Origin: an uncultured Acidobacteriaceae bacterium
Lineage (GTDB): Bacteria; Acidobacteriota; Terriglobia; Terriglobales; Acidobacteriaceae
Length of the DNA stretch: 64,000 nucleotides
Assembly: GCA_937879855.1 (NCBI GenBank)
Contig: CALFMO010000008.1
Location: forward strand, 248,001-312,000
Direction: 5' to 3'
The notes beneath the pieces were generated by a model that was not told the origin of the DNA, did no database searches, and saw only the letters and a list, made by a program, of their open reading frames with translations. A program made the position numbers and the translations under genes. Each line of letters starts with the position of its first letter. Positions within the stretch are counted from its first letter, which is position 1. Below, piece after piece: positions 18,929 to 27,659 of this stretch.

Positions 18929-20317
18929 CTACTTTTTGGGCTCGATGGCAATCAGGCGGTGCTTCGCCTGCCACTCCTGTTCAGGATACTTCCCGCTGGC
19001 CGTATTGAGGAAGAGGTGATAATTTGCCGACGCTCTTTTGAAGTCCTTGAGATGATCGTAGGCCGTGGCCCGCAGGAAGTATGTAAATGGAATCTCCGGC
19101 AGAAATTTCTCACGAGCGTCGAGCGCCTTGATGGCCAGCGGATAGTCCTTGTTCTCGCTAGCGGCGAACGCCAGGTCGCCGTAAGCAGCGCCCAGGTCCG
19201 GCTTGATCTTCACCGCTACAAGAAATTCCTTCTCCGCATCGGCGAATTTCTTTTGTTCCAGCAGCGCCTTGCCCAGATTTTGATGGAGTGCGGCGTCGTT
19301 GGGATTTGCGGCCAGAAGCTTGCGATAGGCTGCCTCGGCCTGATCGTTCCTTTTTGCCAGCACGTACAAATCGGCGAGATCGCGCTGCAGCGAAATCTCC
19401 GCTGGAGCCAGCTTCGCGCCAGCCTCCAATTCAGCAATCGCGTCATCGTTCTTGTTCTCAGCCGCCAGCACTCGCCCCAGTTGAATTCGCGCCGCGGCCT
19501 CATCGGGATGCGCCGCCACCAGTTTACGCAGCTCCGCCTCAGCCTCGGGAAAGCGGCGCCCGCGCATGTAGATGTTCGCCAGCCCCGTCACCGCGTCCGA
19601 CCCTGAAGCGTCAAGCGCGAGCGCTTTTTTATACTCCTCCTCCGCATCGGCGAACTTGTCTTGTTTCTCCAGGAGGAGTCCTGCCGCCAAATGAGGCTCC
19701 GGATCCTTCGGCTGCAACTCCGCCGCATGGTGGTAGGCCGCAATGGCTTCGTCCGGATTTTTCTCTTCTAGCACGTGCGCCAGAGAAAGCCATGCCCGCG
19801 CCTGGCCTTCTGCCACACGACTGGTAGGTTTAAGCTGCGTTGCGGCGCGTAAGAACTGTTCGGCATCGGGTCGGCCGCCCTTGGCGAGTTGCAATCCCAA
19901 ATTCAGGTTCGACTCAAAAACATCGGGCTTCGCCGCGACTGATTTGCGGTACGCGGCAATCGAGTCGTCCATCTTACCCAGCCCATTTTCCGCAAACCCG
20001 AGATCAAACCACGCTTCATAATTGGCCGGATCGGCGGTCACGACCTGGCGCAGCAACGGCTCGGCCGCGGCGTAATCCTTTTTTTGAATGAACTCCTCAG
20101 CCTTGGTGAGTTCGGGCGGCGGCCCGACTTCCTCGGCAACTTTGGTGTGATGCACCGTACCCGCTCGCTTGCGATGGGTGCTGGAGGACGACCCGTCCGC
20201 CTGCGATTGAGAATCGGTCTGCGGAGAGGCCGAAGGGGAATTCGAAGTTTGCGCACTCGCGAACGTGCCGGCCACGCCCGCCAAAAGCGCGGCGACCGCT
20301 ATTTTATGACCGATCAT
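18929..20317 (-). CDS. Exported tetratricopeptide-repeat protein
   Basis: This 462-residue TPR protein is exported: the leader HKIAVAALLAGVAGTFASAQ is followed by a Ser/Gln-rich linker and then about ten TPR units, for example AAEPLLRQVVTADPANYEAWFDLG-type and ALDASGSDAVTGLANIYMRG-type helices. Such proteins serve as periplasmic scaffolds, and no enzyme domain is visible. The ATG at 20317 gives a proper signal peptide and overlaps the end of uvrA by 14 bases. Two small exported helical proteins follow, so the trio may act together. The specific role is unknown. Confidence 0.8.
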   Translation of the reverse strand: MIGHKIAVAALLAGVAGTFASAQTSNSPSASPQTDSQSQADGSSSSTHRKRAGTVHHTKVAEEVGPPPELTKAEEFIQKKDYAAAEPLLRQVVTADPANYEAWFDLGFAENGLGKMDDSIAAYRKSVAAKPDVFESNLNLGLQLAKGGRPDAEQFLRAATQLKPTSRVAEGQARAWLSLAHVLEEKNPDEAIAAYHHAAELQPKDPEPHLAAGLLLEKQDKFADAEEEYKKALALDASGSDAVTGLANIYMRGRRFPEAEAELRKLVAAHPDEAAARIQLGRVLAAENKNDDAIAELEAGAKLAPAEISLQRDLADLYVLAKRNDQAEAAYRKLLAANPNDAALHQNLGKALLEQKKFADAEKEFLVAVKIKPDLGAAYGDLAFAASENKDYPLAIKALDAREKFLPEIPFTYFLRATAYDHLKDFKRASANYHLFLNTASGKYPEQEWQAKHRLIAIEPKK

Positions 20318-23300
20318 TGGAACGCGCCGTGCCATTGCCGTTGAGAATACGCGCCAGATATTTTCCTGTGTAAGAACCGGCCACCTTCGCGATCGCTTCC
20401 GGCGGCCCCGCGCCCACGATCTTGCCACCCCGGCTGCCGCCTTCCGGTCCCAGATCGATGACCCAATCCGCAGTCTTGATGACCTCCAGATTGTGCTCGA
20501 TGACCACGATCGAGCCCCCTGCTTCAATCAGACGGCGAAAGGCCGCCAAGAGTTTGCTGACGTCGTCAAAATGCAGCCCCGTCGTCGGCTCGTCGAAAAT
20601 GTAGAGCAGCCGCCGCTTGAGCCGCCCCTCGCTCCTGGATCCGCTCCTGCCTGCTTCCCGCGAGGCCGGCTGCAGGTGCGCCGCCAGCTTCATGCGCTGC
20701 GCTTCGCCGCCTGAAAGCGTTGTGGCCGACTGCCCCAGCCGCAGGTATCCCAGGCCGACTTCCTCCAGCGACCGCAGCTTCTCGGTGATCTTCGGCGCCT
20801 CGGCAAAAAATTTCAGCGCCTCCTTCACCGTCAGATTGAGCACTTCGTGTATGTTTTTGCCGCGGTAACGCACCTCGAGCACGGCTGGCTTGTAACGCGT
20901 GCCCTTGCACTCTTCGCAAATCAGTTCCACGTCGGCCAGGAATTGCATCTCCACCGTGACCGTGCCGTCGCCCTGGCAAACCTCGCAGCGCCCTCCGGGG
21001 ATGTTAAAGGAAAAGTGTCCGGCGCCGAATCCACGCTTCTTCGCCTCAGGCAGTGAAGCGAACAGGTCGCGAATCGCATCGAACGCCTTGATGTAAGTGA
21101 CTGGATTCGATCGTGGGGTGCGCCCGATCGGCGACTGATCGACTAGCACCGCTTCCTCGATATACTGGTCGCCCTCAAGGCTCTCCCAACTTGCGGCTGG
21201 TCCCGTAGCTCCATTGGACGACTGCTGTTTCGCCTGAGCCAGCGCGCGGTACAGCACTTGGTGCAGCAGCGTCGACTTACCCGATCCTGAAACACCCGTG
21301 ATCGCGACTAGCATGCCCAGCGGAATGCTGATGTCCACGCCCTTCAGATTGTTCGCCCGCACGCCCCGAATCTTGATCTGCTGCGTACCCGGTTTGCGGC
21401 GCAGCACCGGAGCCTGAATGCGCAAGTCCTCCGAGAGATAGCGCCCGGTCAGCGAGACCGGATTGTGCAGGATCTCGTCATACGTCCCCTCAGCAACCAG
21501 TTTGCCTCCGTTCTCGCCCGCACCCGGACCCAAGTCGAGAATCCGGTCCGCCGCGCGCATGATGTCGGGATCATGCTCGACGACCAGAATGGTGTTTCCG
21601 AGATCACGCAGCCCGTGCAGAATTTTGATCAGGCGGTGCGTGTCTCGCGGATGCAGCCCGATCGATGGCTCATCCAGCACATACAGCGTGCCCACCAGCC
21701 GCGATCCCAGCGAGGTCGCCAACTGAATGCGCTGCGCCTCTCCGCCCGATAGCGTGGAAGAAAGCCGGTCGAGCGTCAGATACTCCAGACCCACATCATT
21801 CAGAAAGCGCAGCCGCTCGCGAATCTCTTGCAGCAACTTGTCCGCAATCTCCGCTTCCTGCGGACTCAATTTCAGTTGCTCAAAAAATCGCAACGCCTCC
21901 TCCACCGTGAGTCCGCAAAGCTCGCAGAGATTGCGTCCGTTGATCTTGACCTGCCGCGCTTCCAGTCGCAGCCGCGATCCGTTGCAATCCGGACACAGCG
22001 AATAGCCGCGATAGCGGCTGAGAAACACGCGAACATGCAGCTTGTATTTCTTGCGCTCCAGGTAGCTGAAAAATCCCCGAACTCCGAGGAATTTTCCCTC
22101 GCCGCTGAGTACCAGATTTTTGTGCGCTTCCTCCAGATCGGCCCAAGGCACATCGAGCGGGATCCCCGCCTGCTTGGCAAACCGCTTCAGATCGGTGAAC
22201 AGCGGACGATACTTGGGCTTGGTCCACGGCTCAATCGCGCCCTCGGCTAACGTCTTGATCTTGTCCGGAATGACGAGGTCGAGATCGAAATCGATCGTGT
22301 TCCCGAACCCTTGGCAGCGCGGGCACGCCCCGTAAGGGTTGTTAAAAGAAAAAAGCCGCGGCTCCGGCTCCTCGTAACGCAGGTTGCATTCCTTGCATTC
22401 AAACCGCTGGGCGAACCGCAGTGTCCGTGTAGAGCGGACGCCCCCACCCGCTGCATCAGAGTCATCCTCAGGAATCTCAAAAATGACCTCGCCTGATTCG
22501 CGATAAGCGGTCTCAATCGCATCTACCACGCGCGTCCGGGCCTCGGCCGAGACCACTAGCCGATCGACCAGCACAAACACTGGCTCGGCAAAGTTGATAT
22601 CGAGCAGCGACTCGGGGGTTGAGAATTCATAAATCTCGCCGCGCTGGTACAGCCGGTTAAACCCTGCCTTGCGCAAATCGAACAACCGCGTCTTCAGCGC
22701 GTCGCTCAGCTCCACCGTGGGTGCCCCACTCTTCTCGCGCTTTTGGCGAGAGGGTGGGGATTTTGATCCCCGCTTGCTTGTTCGCGACCCCTCCGAAGCC
22801 CTAGCCGTTTCCTGCAGCCCCGGTCTCTGCAGCGGAAACAGCACCTGCAATCGCGTCTCCGGATCGAGCGCCAGGATCGCATCCGCGACTTCATCGACCG
22901 TATCCTTCTTCACCTCACGGCCGCAGTTCGCGCAATACGTCCGCCCAACCCTCGCATACAGCAACCGCAGATAATCGTAGATCTCGGTTGCGGTCGCGAC
23001 GGTGGACCGCGGATTCCGCGTCGTATTCTTTTGCCGGATCGCGACCGCGGGAGCGATGCCGTCAATCGTGTCCGCATCCGGCTTCTCGATGCGCTCCAAA
23101 AACTGCCGCGCATAGGCCGACAGCGACTCCACGTATCGCCGTTGTCCCTCGGCATAAATTGTGTCAAACGCCAGCGAAGATTTGCCGGAACCAGAGACCC
23201 CGGTCACCACTGTCAAGGTATTGTGCGGGACTTTGAAGTCAATATTCTTGAGGTTATGGACGCGGGCACCGCGTACAACAATGCTGTCCTCGGGATTCGA

Positions 23301-23327
23301 AACTGTCTGGGTTGGATCGGAAGACAT
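20304..23327 (-). CDS. uvrA: UvrABC excinuclease subunit A
   Basis: UvrA recognises DNA lesions and loads UvrB in nucleotide excision repair. The two ABC modules are complete: the first Walker A GVSGSGKSSLAFDT and signature LSGGEAQRIQLA, the second GVSGSGKSTLLHQVL and LSGGEAQRMKLAAHL. The zinc-finger modules CANCGREV, CKEC and CEVCQGDG-CEEC are present. The protein is about 1007 residues against roughly 940-960 typical. The extra length comes from insertions rich in Arg, Ser and Gly, including one at residues about 188-203 that is a copy of the palindromic repeat family. ATG 23327 is preferred to a weak GTG at 23375; neither has a strong ribosome binding site. Confidence 0.95.
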   Translation of the reverse strand: MSSDPTQTVSNPEDSIVVRGARVHNLKNIDFKVPHNTLTVVTGVSGSGKSSLAFDTIYAEGQRRYVESLSAYARQFLERIEKPDADTIDGIAPAVAIRQKNTTRNPRSTVATATEIYDYLRLLYARVGRTYCANCGREVKKDTVDEVADAILALDPETRLQVLFPLQRPGLQETARASEGSRTSKRGSKSPPSRQKREKSGAPTVELSDALKTRLFDLRKAGFNRLYQRGEIYEFSTPESLLDINFAEPVFVLVDRLVVSAEARTRVVDAIETAYRESGEVIFEIPEDDSDAAGGGVRSTRTLRFAQRFECKECNLRYEEPEPRLFSFNNPYGACPRCQGFGNTIDFDLDLVIPDKIKTLAEGAIEPWTKPKYRPLFTDLKRFAKQAGIPLDVPWADLEEAHKNLVLSGEGKFLGVRGFFSYLERKKYKLHVRVFLSRYRGYSLCPDCNGSRLRLEARQVKINGRNLCELCGLTVEEALRFFEQLKLSPQEAEIADKLLQEIRERLRFLNDVGLEYLTLDRLSSTLSGGEAQRIQLATSLGSRLVGTLYVLDEPSIGLHPRDTHRLIKILHGLRDLGNTILVVEHDPDIMRAADRILDLGPGAGENGGKLVAEGTYDEILHNPVSLTGRYLSEDLRIQAPVLRRKPGTQQIKIRGVRANNLKGVDISIPLGMLVAITGVSGSGKSTLLHQVLYRALAQAKQQSSNGATGPAASWESLEGDQYIEEAVLVDQSPIGRTPRSNPVTYIKAFDAIRDLFASLPEAKKRGFGAGHFSFNIPGGRCEVCQGDGTVTVEMQFLADVELICEECKGTRYKPAVLEVRYRGKNIHEVLNLTVKEALKFFAEAPKITEKLRSLEEVGLGYLRLGQSATTLSGGEAQRMKLAAHLQPASREAGRSGSRSEGRLKRRLLYIFDEPTTGLHFDDVSKLLAAFRRLIEAGGSIVVIEHNLEVIKTADWVIDLGPEGGSRGGKIVGAGPPEAIAKVAGSYTGKYLARILNGNGTARSNDRS
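22719..22766 (+). repeat. Palindromic repeat (copy A) inserted in frame inside uvrA
   Basis: This is a 48-base copy running from GGGTGCCCC to GGGGATTTTGA with an internal stem-loop CTCGCGCTTTTGGCGAG. It matches copies at 33005, 46967 and 49600. It encodes about 16 residues on the uvrA strand (KSPPSRQKREK region) and its length is a multiple of three, so the frame is kept. Confidence 0.85.
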
Positions 23328-23552
23328 CGGATAAAGGGCCCCGGCAGACCAGGCTGACTCCGAGCGCAAGCGCACAGAGCTTTCCGCAAGGTCTACCGAA
23401 TCTTTCTATTATAAGGCAGGAAAGCGCGGTCTGCTTTTGGCACAGCAAACGGTGAATTCGGAATGCGTAGGACGATTCTCTGCGTTCTCAGCGAGTCCTC
23501 GGCGCACTCTGCGGTTAAAGGCTTTTTTCAGAAGAGAGAAGGTTCCCAGCAG

Positions 23553-23807
23553 CTATTGCGAGTTGGACTCGTTTTCTCGGTCGCGCCGTTTTCCGTACCG
23601 GATGGCAAAGACGAATCCAAACACCATGATGCCCAGCGGCGGCGCCAGCATCACAAAAATGGCCCGGTTGAGCGAGCGCTGTGCTTCCTGCGGCGTAGCC
23701 CTCGCGTTGGCGTTGCACATGGCACAGCCTTGAGCCCACGCCGGCGCTGTCCACAAGGCGACAACCAGCAGCAGAAAAATCATTCGTAATTTCCCAGCCA
23801 GCTTCAT
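23553..23807 (-). CDS. Small membrane protein downstream of the oxidase operon
   Basis: From the ATG at 23807 this is an 84-residue protein: a signal-like segment (RMIFLLLVVALWTAPAWAQ), then GCAMCNANARATP and one transmembrane helix (FVMLAPPLGIMVFGFVFAI) followed by a positively charged tail. The Cys-x2-Cys pair just after the leader could bind copper or heme. It starts seven bases after the stop of the subunit IV gene, so it probably belongs to the oxidase operon. A role in oxidase assembly is only a guess. Confidence 0.6.
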   Translation of the reverse strand: MKLAGKLRMIFLLLVVALWTAPAWAQGCAMCNANARATPQEAQRSLNRAIFVMLAPPLGIMVFGFVFAIRYGKRRDRENESNSQ

Positions 23808-23814
23808 CGCCGCC

Positions 23815-24126
23815 TCAGTGCACCCCAAGATTCAGAATCCGCCCCGCATCCGGGAAGAAGAAGAAATACATGATAATGAAGCACCCAACCACGGCGGTCA
23901 CCAACAGCCAGCGCATGATCGCCGTCTCGAATTTCAGATGCATGAAATACCCAATAATCAGCGCCGACTTAATGACCGACAGCACCAGCAGCGCCTCCAG
24001 CATCCGTACCGGCTCAAAGATCTGCTTGTAGCCGAGCACGACTTCTACGGCGGTCAGTACCAGCAATGCTCCCCACACCCAGAAATATTGTGCCTTGCTA
24101 TCGTCGTGCTTTGCGACATCGTGCAT
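23815..24126 (-). CDS. Cytochrome c oxidase subunit IV, prokaryotic type
   Basis: This 103-residue protein has three hydrophobic segments (WVWGALLVLTAVEVVLGY, LEALLVLSVIKSALIIGYF and LLVTAVVGCFIIMYFFFF) with the conserved MHLKFE between the last two, as in COX4_pro/CtaF small subunits. It stabilises the oxidase complex and has no cofactor. It is the fifth gene in the oxidase order II, I, III, III-like, IV, with 33 bases between it and the preceding subunit III gene. Confidence 0.85.
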   Translation of the reverse strand: MHDVAKHDDSKAQYFWVWGALLVLTAVEVVLGYKQIFEPVRMLEALLVLSVIKSALIIGYFMHLKFETAIMRWLLVTAVVGCFIIMYFFFFPDAGRILNLGVH

Positions 24127-24159
24127 GGTCAGAGTCCTCGCTCAAATTCAAGATGATCT

Positions 24160-24966
24160 TTAACTGATCCTAGTCGACATCAGATACACCAGCGGGAAGA
24201 TAAACATCCACACTAGGTCGACAAAGTGCCAGTACAACCCCGCGACCTCTACATCATGCGCATCGTAATCCTTCGGCTTCAGGAAGAGAATGATTGCCGC
24301 AACCAGCAGCCCCAAGCCCAACGCATGAACTCCGTAATGAAAGACGTTGTCGGATGGAATCAGAAAATATCCTGCGATCCAAAGCACTCCAAGAACCGGC
24401 AGGAACCACTTTCGGAACGCCACCACGCCAAGATAAATCACGCCGATCGTGACGTGCAGCATGTGCATTGCAGTCAGGCCGAAGAACGTCGCCGGAAACT
24501 GCGGTACATTTTTTGAAACGTCCGCCAATTCTCCTGCCGCGGCGCTGGCAGGTTTGGGGAACCCGGGAATCGTCAGGCCTTCGCCAATCAGCTTGGTCCA
24601 CTCCATCCCGTGCAGCACGATAAACGCCGTGCCAAAGACCATGGTGGCCAGTAGCCAGTTGCGTGTCCACGCCCGATCGCCGCGCTGCGCGGCAAACACC
24701 GCCATTACCATCGTTAGCGAACTCGAGAGCAGGCACGCAGTCATGATGGTGGCGTTGGCAATGCTCGCCGCATGAAAGGGAGTGGGCCACGCAGTGTAGA
24801 TGCGGTTATAGCTGAATGCGAAAAGCAGCGCTCCAAAGGTTAGCGAGTCCGAGGCCAGAAACAGCCACATGCCCACCTTCTTCGAATAGGCTCCAAACAG
24901 CGGCGCCTCGTACGCTCCCGGCATCCCGTGTTCGACGGCACCATGCTCCAGCGTGGCGTTAGACAT
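24160..24966 (-). CDS. ctaE: Cytochrome c oxidase subunit III
   Basis: Subunit III of the aa3-type heme-copper oxidase supports proton uptake and stability in the inner membrane. The 268-residue protein has about seven transmembrane segments. It contains KVGMWLFLASDSLTFGALLFA, the usual first helix, then HGMEWTKL and TAMHMLHVTIGVIYLG, and ends YWHFVDLVWMFIFPLVYL, which is the family signature. A second subunit III-like gene lies just upstream, so one oxidase may use both or they may substitute for each other. An interspersed inverted repeat separates the two. Confidence 0.9.
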   Translation of the reverse strand: MSNATLEHGAVEHGMPGAYEAPLFGAYSKKVGMWLFLASDSLTFGALLFAFSYNRIYTAWPTPFHAASIANATIMTACLLSSSLTMVMAVFAAQRGDRAWTRNWLLATMVFGTAFIVLHGMEWTKLIGEGLTIPGFPKPASAAAGELADVSKNVPQFPATFFGLTAMHMLHVTIGVIYLGVVAFRKWFLPVLGVLWIAGYFLIPSDNVFHYGVHALGLGLLVAAIILFLKPKDYDAHDVEVAGLYWHFVDLVWMFIFPLVYLMSTRIS

Positions 24967-25010
24967 TCCTCAAGTTCCCCTTTCGTCGATCCTGCGGCAA
25001 ATCCTTAACC

Positions 25011-25071
25011 AGGAGGGACACAAAGTTCCACGAAGGAATTCCTTTGTGAGCCTTCGTGTCCTTCGTGGTTT
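25011..25071. repeat. Interspersed inverted repeat of the 'ACGAAGGACACGAAGG' family
   Basis: GGACAC at 25016-25021 pairs with GTGTCC at 25056-25061, and AAGGAATTCCTT forms the centre. Similar wording (CACAGAGGGCACAGAG) recurs at 55227-55280. It lies between two oxidase genes and might form a transcript hairpin. Confidence 0.6.
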
Positions 25072-25083
25072 ATGCTTCTGTCT

Positions 25084-25818
25084 TTACCGTGCGAACCCCA
25101 GCAGCGCGAACACATAAATCCACAGCACCGCCATAAAATGCCAATACCATGCCGTGATATCGACCACAATGCGGCGCATCTCCACCGGCTTGTGCAGCAG
25201 GGAAGCACTCGCCGCCCAAATCAGCGCAATCATCCCTCCACAAAGATGGATCGCGTGCGCGATGGTCAGCAAAAACACAAAGGAACTGTTGGGATTCGTG
25301 TCTACAAAGAATCCGCGAGCGTGCAGTTCTCCCCAACCCAGCCATTGCCCCGCGAGGAATGCAAGTCCTAGCACGACTGTGATTCCCAGCCAGGGAAATG
25401 ATTTCTCGTTTCCCAGCGAGACTCCTGGAATCGACCTCACGGGGGCCAACGCCGCTTCCCTCGCCGCCTTTCGCCGCGCCAGTTCCATACTCACGCTGCT
25501 CACCAGAAGCACTGCGGTATTAATCGCCAGCAGCAGCCACGGCAAATCGACCCGGCCCCAGTCGCGGACGTAAGTATTCGAAGCGCCGTCGAAAGTGGGC
25601 AGCCCCTTCCGCACGATATACGCGCTGGTCAGCGAGATGAACACCATGCAGACGGTGGCAATCGCGCAGATAAGTCCCAGCCGCGCACGCCGCAACCGCG
25701 CGCCATAATTCGGAATGTCGCCGCCGCCGCGCCCGTCATCGCCACCACCTGCGGGGGGTACCGGCGGTTTGTGGCCGTGGCCAACGTGATCGATCGGAGT
25801 TGGAGTATAAGTCGCCAT
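25084..25818 (-). CDS. Cytochrome c oxidase subunit III-like protein
   Basis: This 244-residue heme-copper oxidase subunit III homologue has a Gly/His/Pro-rich N-terminus (HGHKPPVPPAGGGDDGRGG) and about five transmembrane helices. Recognisable parts are CMVFISLTSAYIVRKG, the central WLGITVVLGLAFLAGQWLGW, AHAIHLCGGMIALIWA and the C-terminal AWYWHFMAVLWIYVFALL. The first two helices of classic subunit III are missing, as in the short forms of caa3 and nitric-oxide-reductase-linked subunits. It follows subunit I by 109 bases and precedes the longer subunit III gene. Confidence 0.85.
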   Translation of the reverse strand: MATYTPTPIDHVGHGHKPPVPPAGGGDDGRGGGDIPNYGARLRRARLGLICAIATVCMVFISLTSAYIVRKGLPTFDGASNTYVRDWGRVDLPWLLLAINTAVLLVSSVSMELARRKAAREAALAPVRSIPGVSLGNEKSFPWLGITVVLGLAFLAGQWLGWGELHARGFFVDTNPNSSFVFLLTIAHAIHLCGGMIALIWAASASLLHKPVEMRRIVVDITAWYWHFMAVLWIYVFALLGFAR

Positions 25819-25927
25819 ACCTGAATCTGATTCCGTACCTGCCCGACTCGTTGCCGATCTTCTCAGCGTTCTTTCTCAGCGAACTTTGCGGTCCAACCTT
25901 TTGGGTTATTCGTAACTACTGACGGTC

Positions 25928-27658
25928 TCAATGCGCCGTGCTGGTAGCCGGATCCGTCTGCATGACGTAATCCTTAGCCGCACCCGGTACTCCATACTCA
26001 TACGGCCCGTGATGCACAACCGGCGTCACACCACCGAAATTGTCGTGCGGTGGCGGAGTCGACGTCGTCCACTCCAGCGTGGTTGATTCCCACGGATTGT
26101 CGCTGGCCTTCGGTCCCTTGAACATGCTCCAGAACAGGTTGATCACGAAAATGAGCTGCGCCGCAATCGTGATGAACGCCGCGTAGGTCATGAAAGTTTG
26201 CAGCGGAAGTAGCTTGGTTTGATAAGCCACTTCGGTGAACTGCGAGTAGCGCCGTGTCTGTCCCGCCATCCCCAGATAATGCATCGGCATGAAAATGGCA
26301 TAGGTTCCCGCGAGCGTGAGGAAGAAGTGCAGTTTGCCCCAAGTCTCATTCATCATGCGCCCAAACATTTTGGGGAACCAGTAATACGTCGCCGCGAAAA
26401 TGCCGAAAATCGCAGCAACGCCCATGATCAGGTGAAAGTGCCCGACCACGAAATACGTGTCATGCAACTGGATGTCGAGCACCGGCTGCGCCAGGAACGG
26501 CCCGCTCAGTCCGCCGGAAACAAACAACGAGACGAACCCGATGGCATATAGCATCGGCGTGCTGAAGCGTATGCGCCCTTTGTACATCGTCCCCAGCCAG
26601 TTGAAAGTCTTGATGGCCGAGGGCACGCCAATGCACATGGTCAGAATCGAAAACGCAAATGCCGAGTAGGGGCTCATGCCGCTCATGAACATGTGATGCC
26701 CCCACACCATGAACCCAAAAAAGCCAATCGACAGCATCGCGTAGACCATCGCCCGGTAACCGAAAATCGGCTTACGCGAAAATGTCGACAGAATCTGCGA
26801 GGTCACGCCCATGCCCGGCAGAATCGCGATGTACACTTCGGGATGTCCGAAGAACCAGAACAGATGCTGCCACAGCAGCGGCGAACCGCCTTTGTGGCCC
26901 ATCACTTGGCCATTCACTACCACCAGCGGCACATAAAAGCTGGTGCCGAGGTTGCGATCCATTAGCAGCAGGATTCCCGCCGAGAGCAGTACGCCGAAAG
27001 CCAGCAGCCCGAGAATCGCGGTAATGAACCACGACCAGCAAGTGAGCGGCATCCGCATCATCGTCATGCCCTTGGCCCGCATGTCGAGCGTAGTAGTCAG
27101 GAAGTTCAGCGCTCCCAGCAGCGATGCGATGCAAAAAATGGCAATGCTTGTGATCCAGAGATCGGCGCCAAGTTGCTCACCCGGTCCGGCCGACGGCAGC
27201 GCGCTAAGCGGAGCGTAGCCCGTCCAGCCATGCAGCGGCGCGCCTCCGGTCACAAAGAAAGCGCAGATAATGACCACGAATCCCACAAACGTTGTCCAGA
27301 ACGAAAGCATATTCAAGACAGGGAACGCCATATCTGGAGCGCCGATTTGGATGGGCAGGAAGTAGTTTCCGAATCCGCCCTGCGGCGCGGTCGTCAGTAC
27401 GAAAAACACCATGATGGTGCCGTGCATCGTCAGCAGGCTGAGATAGGTCTCTGGCTGGATAGTACCCACCAGCGGCAGCGAGGCCGTGGGCCAGATCAAG
27501 TGAATGCGCATCAACAGCGATAGAAACATCCCGACAAATACAGCCGTGAGCGCCAGGAAAAAATACTGAATACCTATGACCTTGTGATCGAGGCTGAAAA
27601 TGTATTTCCGAATGAAACCCTGAGGAGCGTGCGCGTGTACCGAAGCCGGGGTCGCCAT
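25928..27658 (-). CDS. ctaD: Cytochrome c oxidase subunit I
   Basis: This is the catalytic subunit of an aa3-type oxidase that reduces oxygen to water and pumps protons. The protein has 576 residues and about 12 transmembrane helices. Ligands visible are the heme a His in LTMHGTIMVFF, the crosslinked His-Tyr motif FGHPEVYIAILPG, the CuB His pair in WGHHMFMSG, and the heme a/a3 His residues in VGHFHLIMG. The D-channel Asn-rich and K-channel regions appear normal for the A family. It begins one base after the subunit II stop, so the two are translationally linked. Confidence 0.95.
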   Translation of the reverse strand: MATPASVHAHAPQGFIRKYIFSLDHKVIGIQYFFLALTAVFVGMFLSLLMRIHLIWPTASLPLVGTIQPETYLSLLTMHGTIMVFFVLTTAPQGGFGNYFLPIQIGAPDMAFPVLNMLSFWTTFVGFVVIICAFFVTGGAPLHGWTGYAPLSALPSAGPGEQLGADLWITSIAIFCIASLLGALNFLTTTLDMRAKGMTMMRMPLTCWSWFITAILGLLAFGVLLSAGILLLMDRNLGTSFYVPLVVVNGQVMGHKGGSPLLWQHLFWFFGHPEVYIAILPGMGVTSQILSTFSRKPIFGYRAMVYAMLSIGFFGFMVWGHHMFMSGMSPYSAFAFSILTMCIGVPSAIKTFNWLGTMYKGRIRFSTPMLYAIGFVSLFVSGGLSGPFLAQPVLDIQLHDTYFVVGHFHLIMGVAAIFGIFAATYYWFPKMFGRMMNETWGKLHFFLTLAGTYAIFMPMHYLGMAGQTRRYSQFTEVAYQTKLLPLQTFMTYAAFITIAAQLIFVINLFWSMFKGPKASDNPWESTTLEWTTSTPPPHDNFGGVTPVVHHGPYEYGVPGAAKDYVMQTDPATSTAH

Positions 27659-27659
27659 T

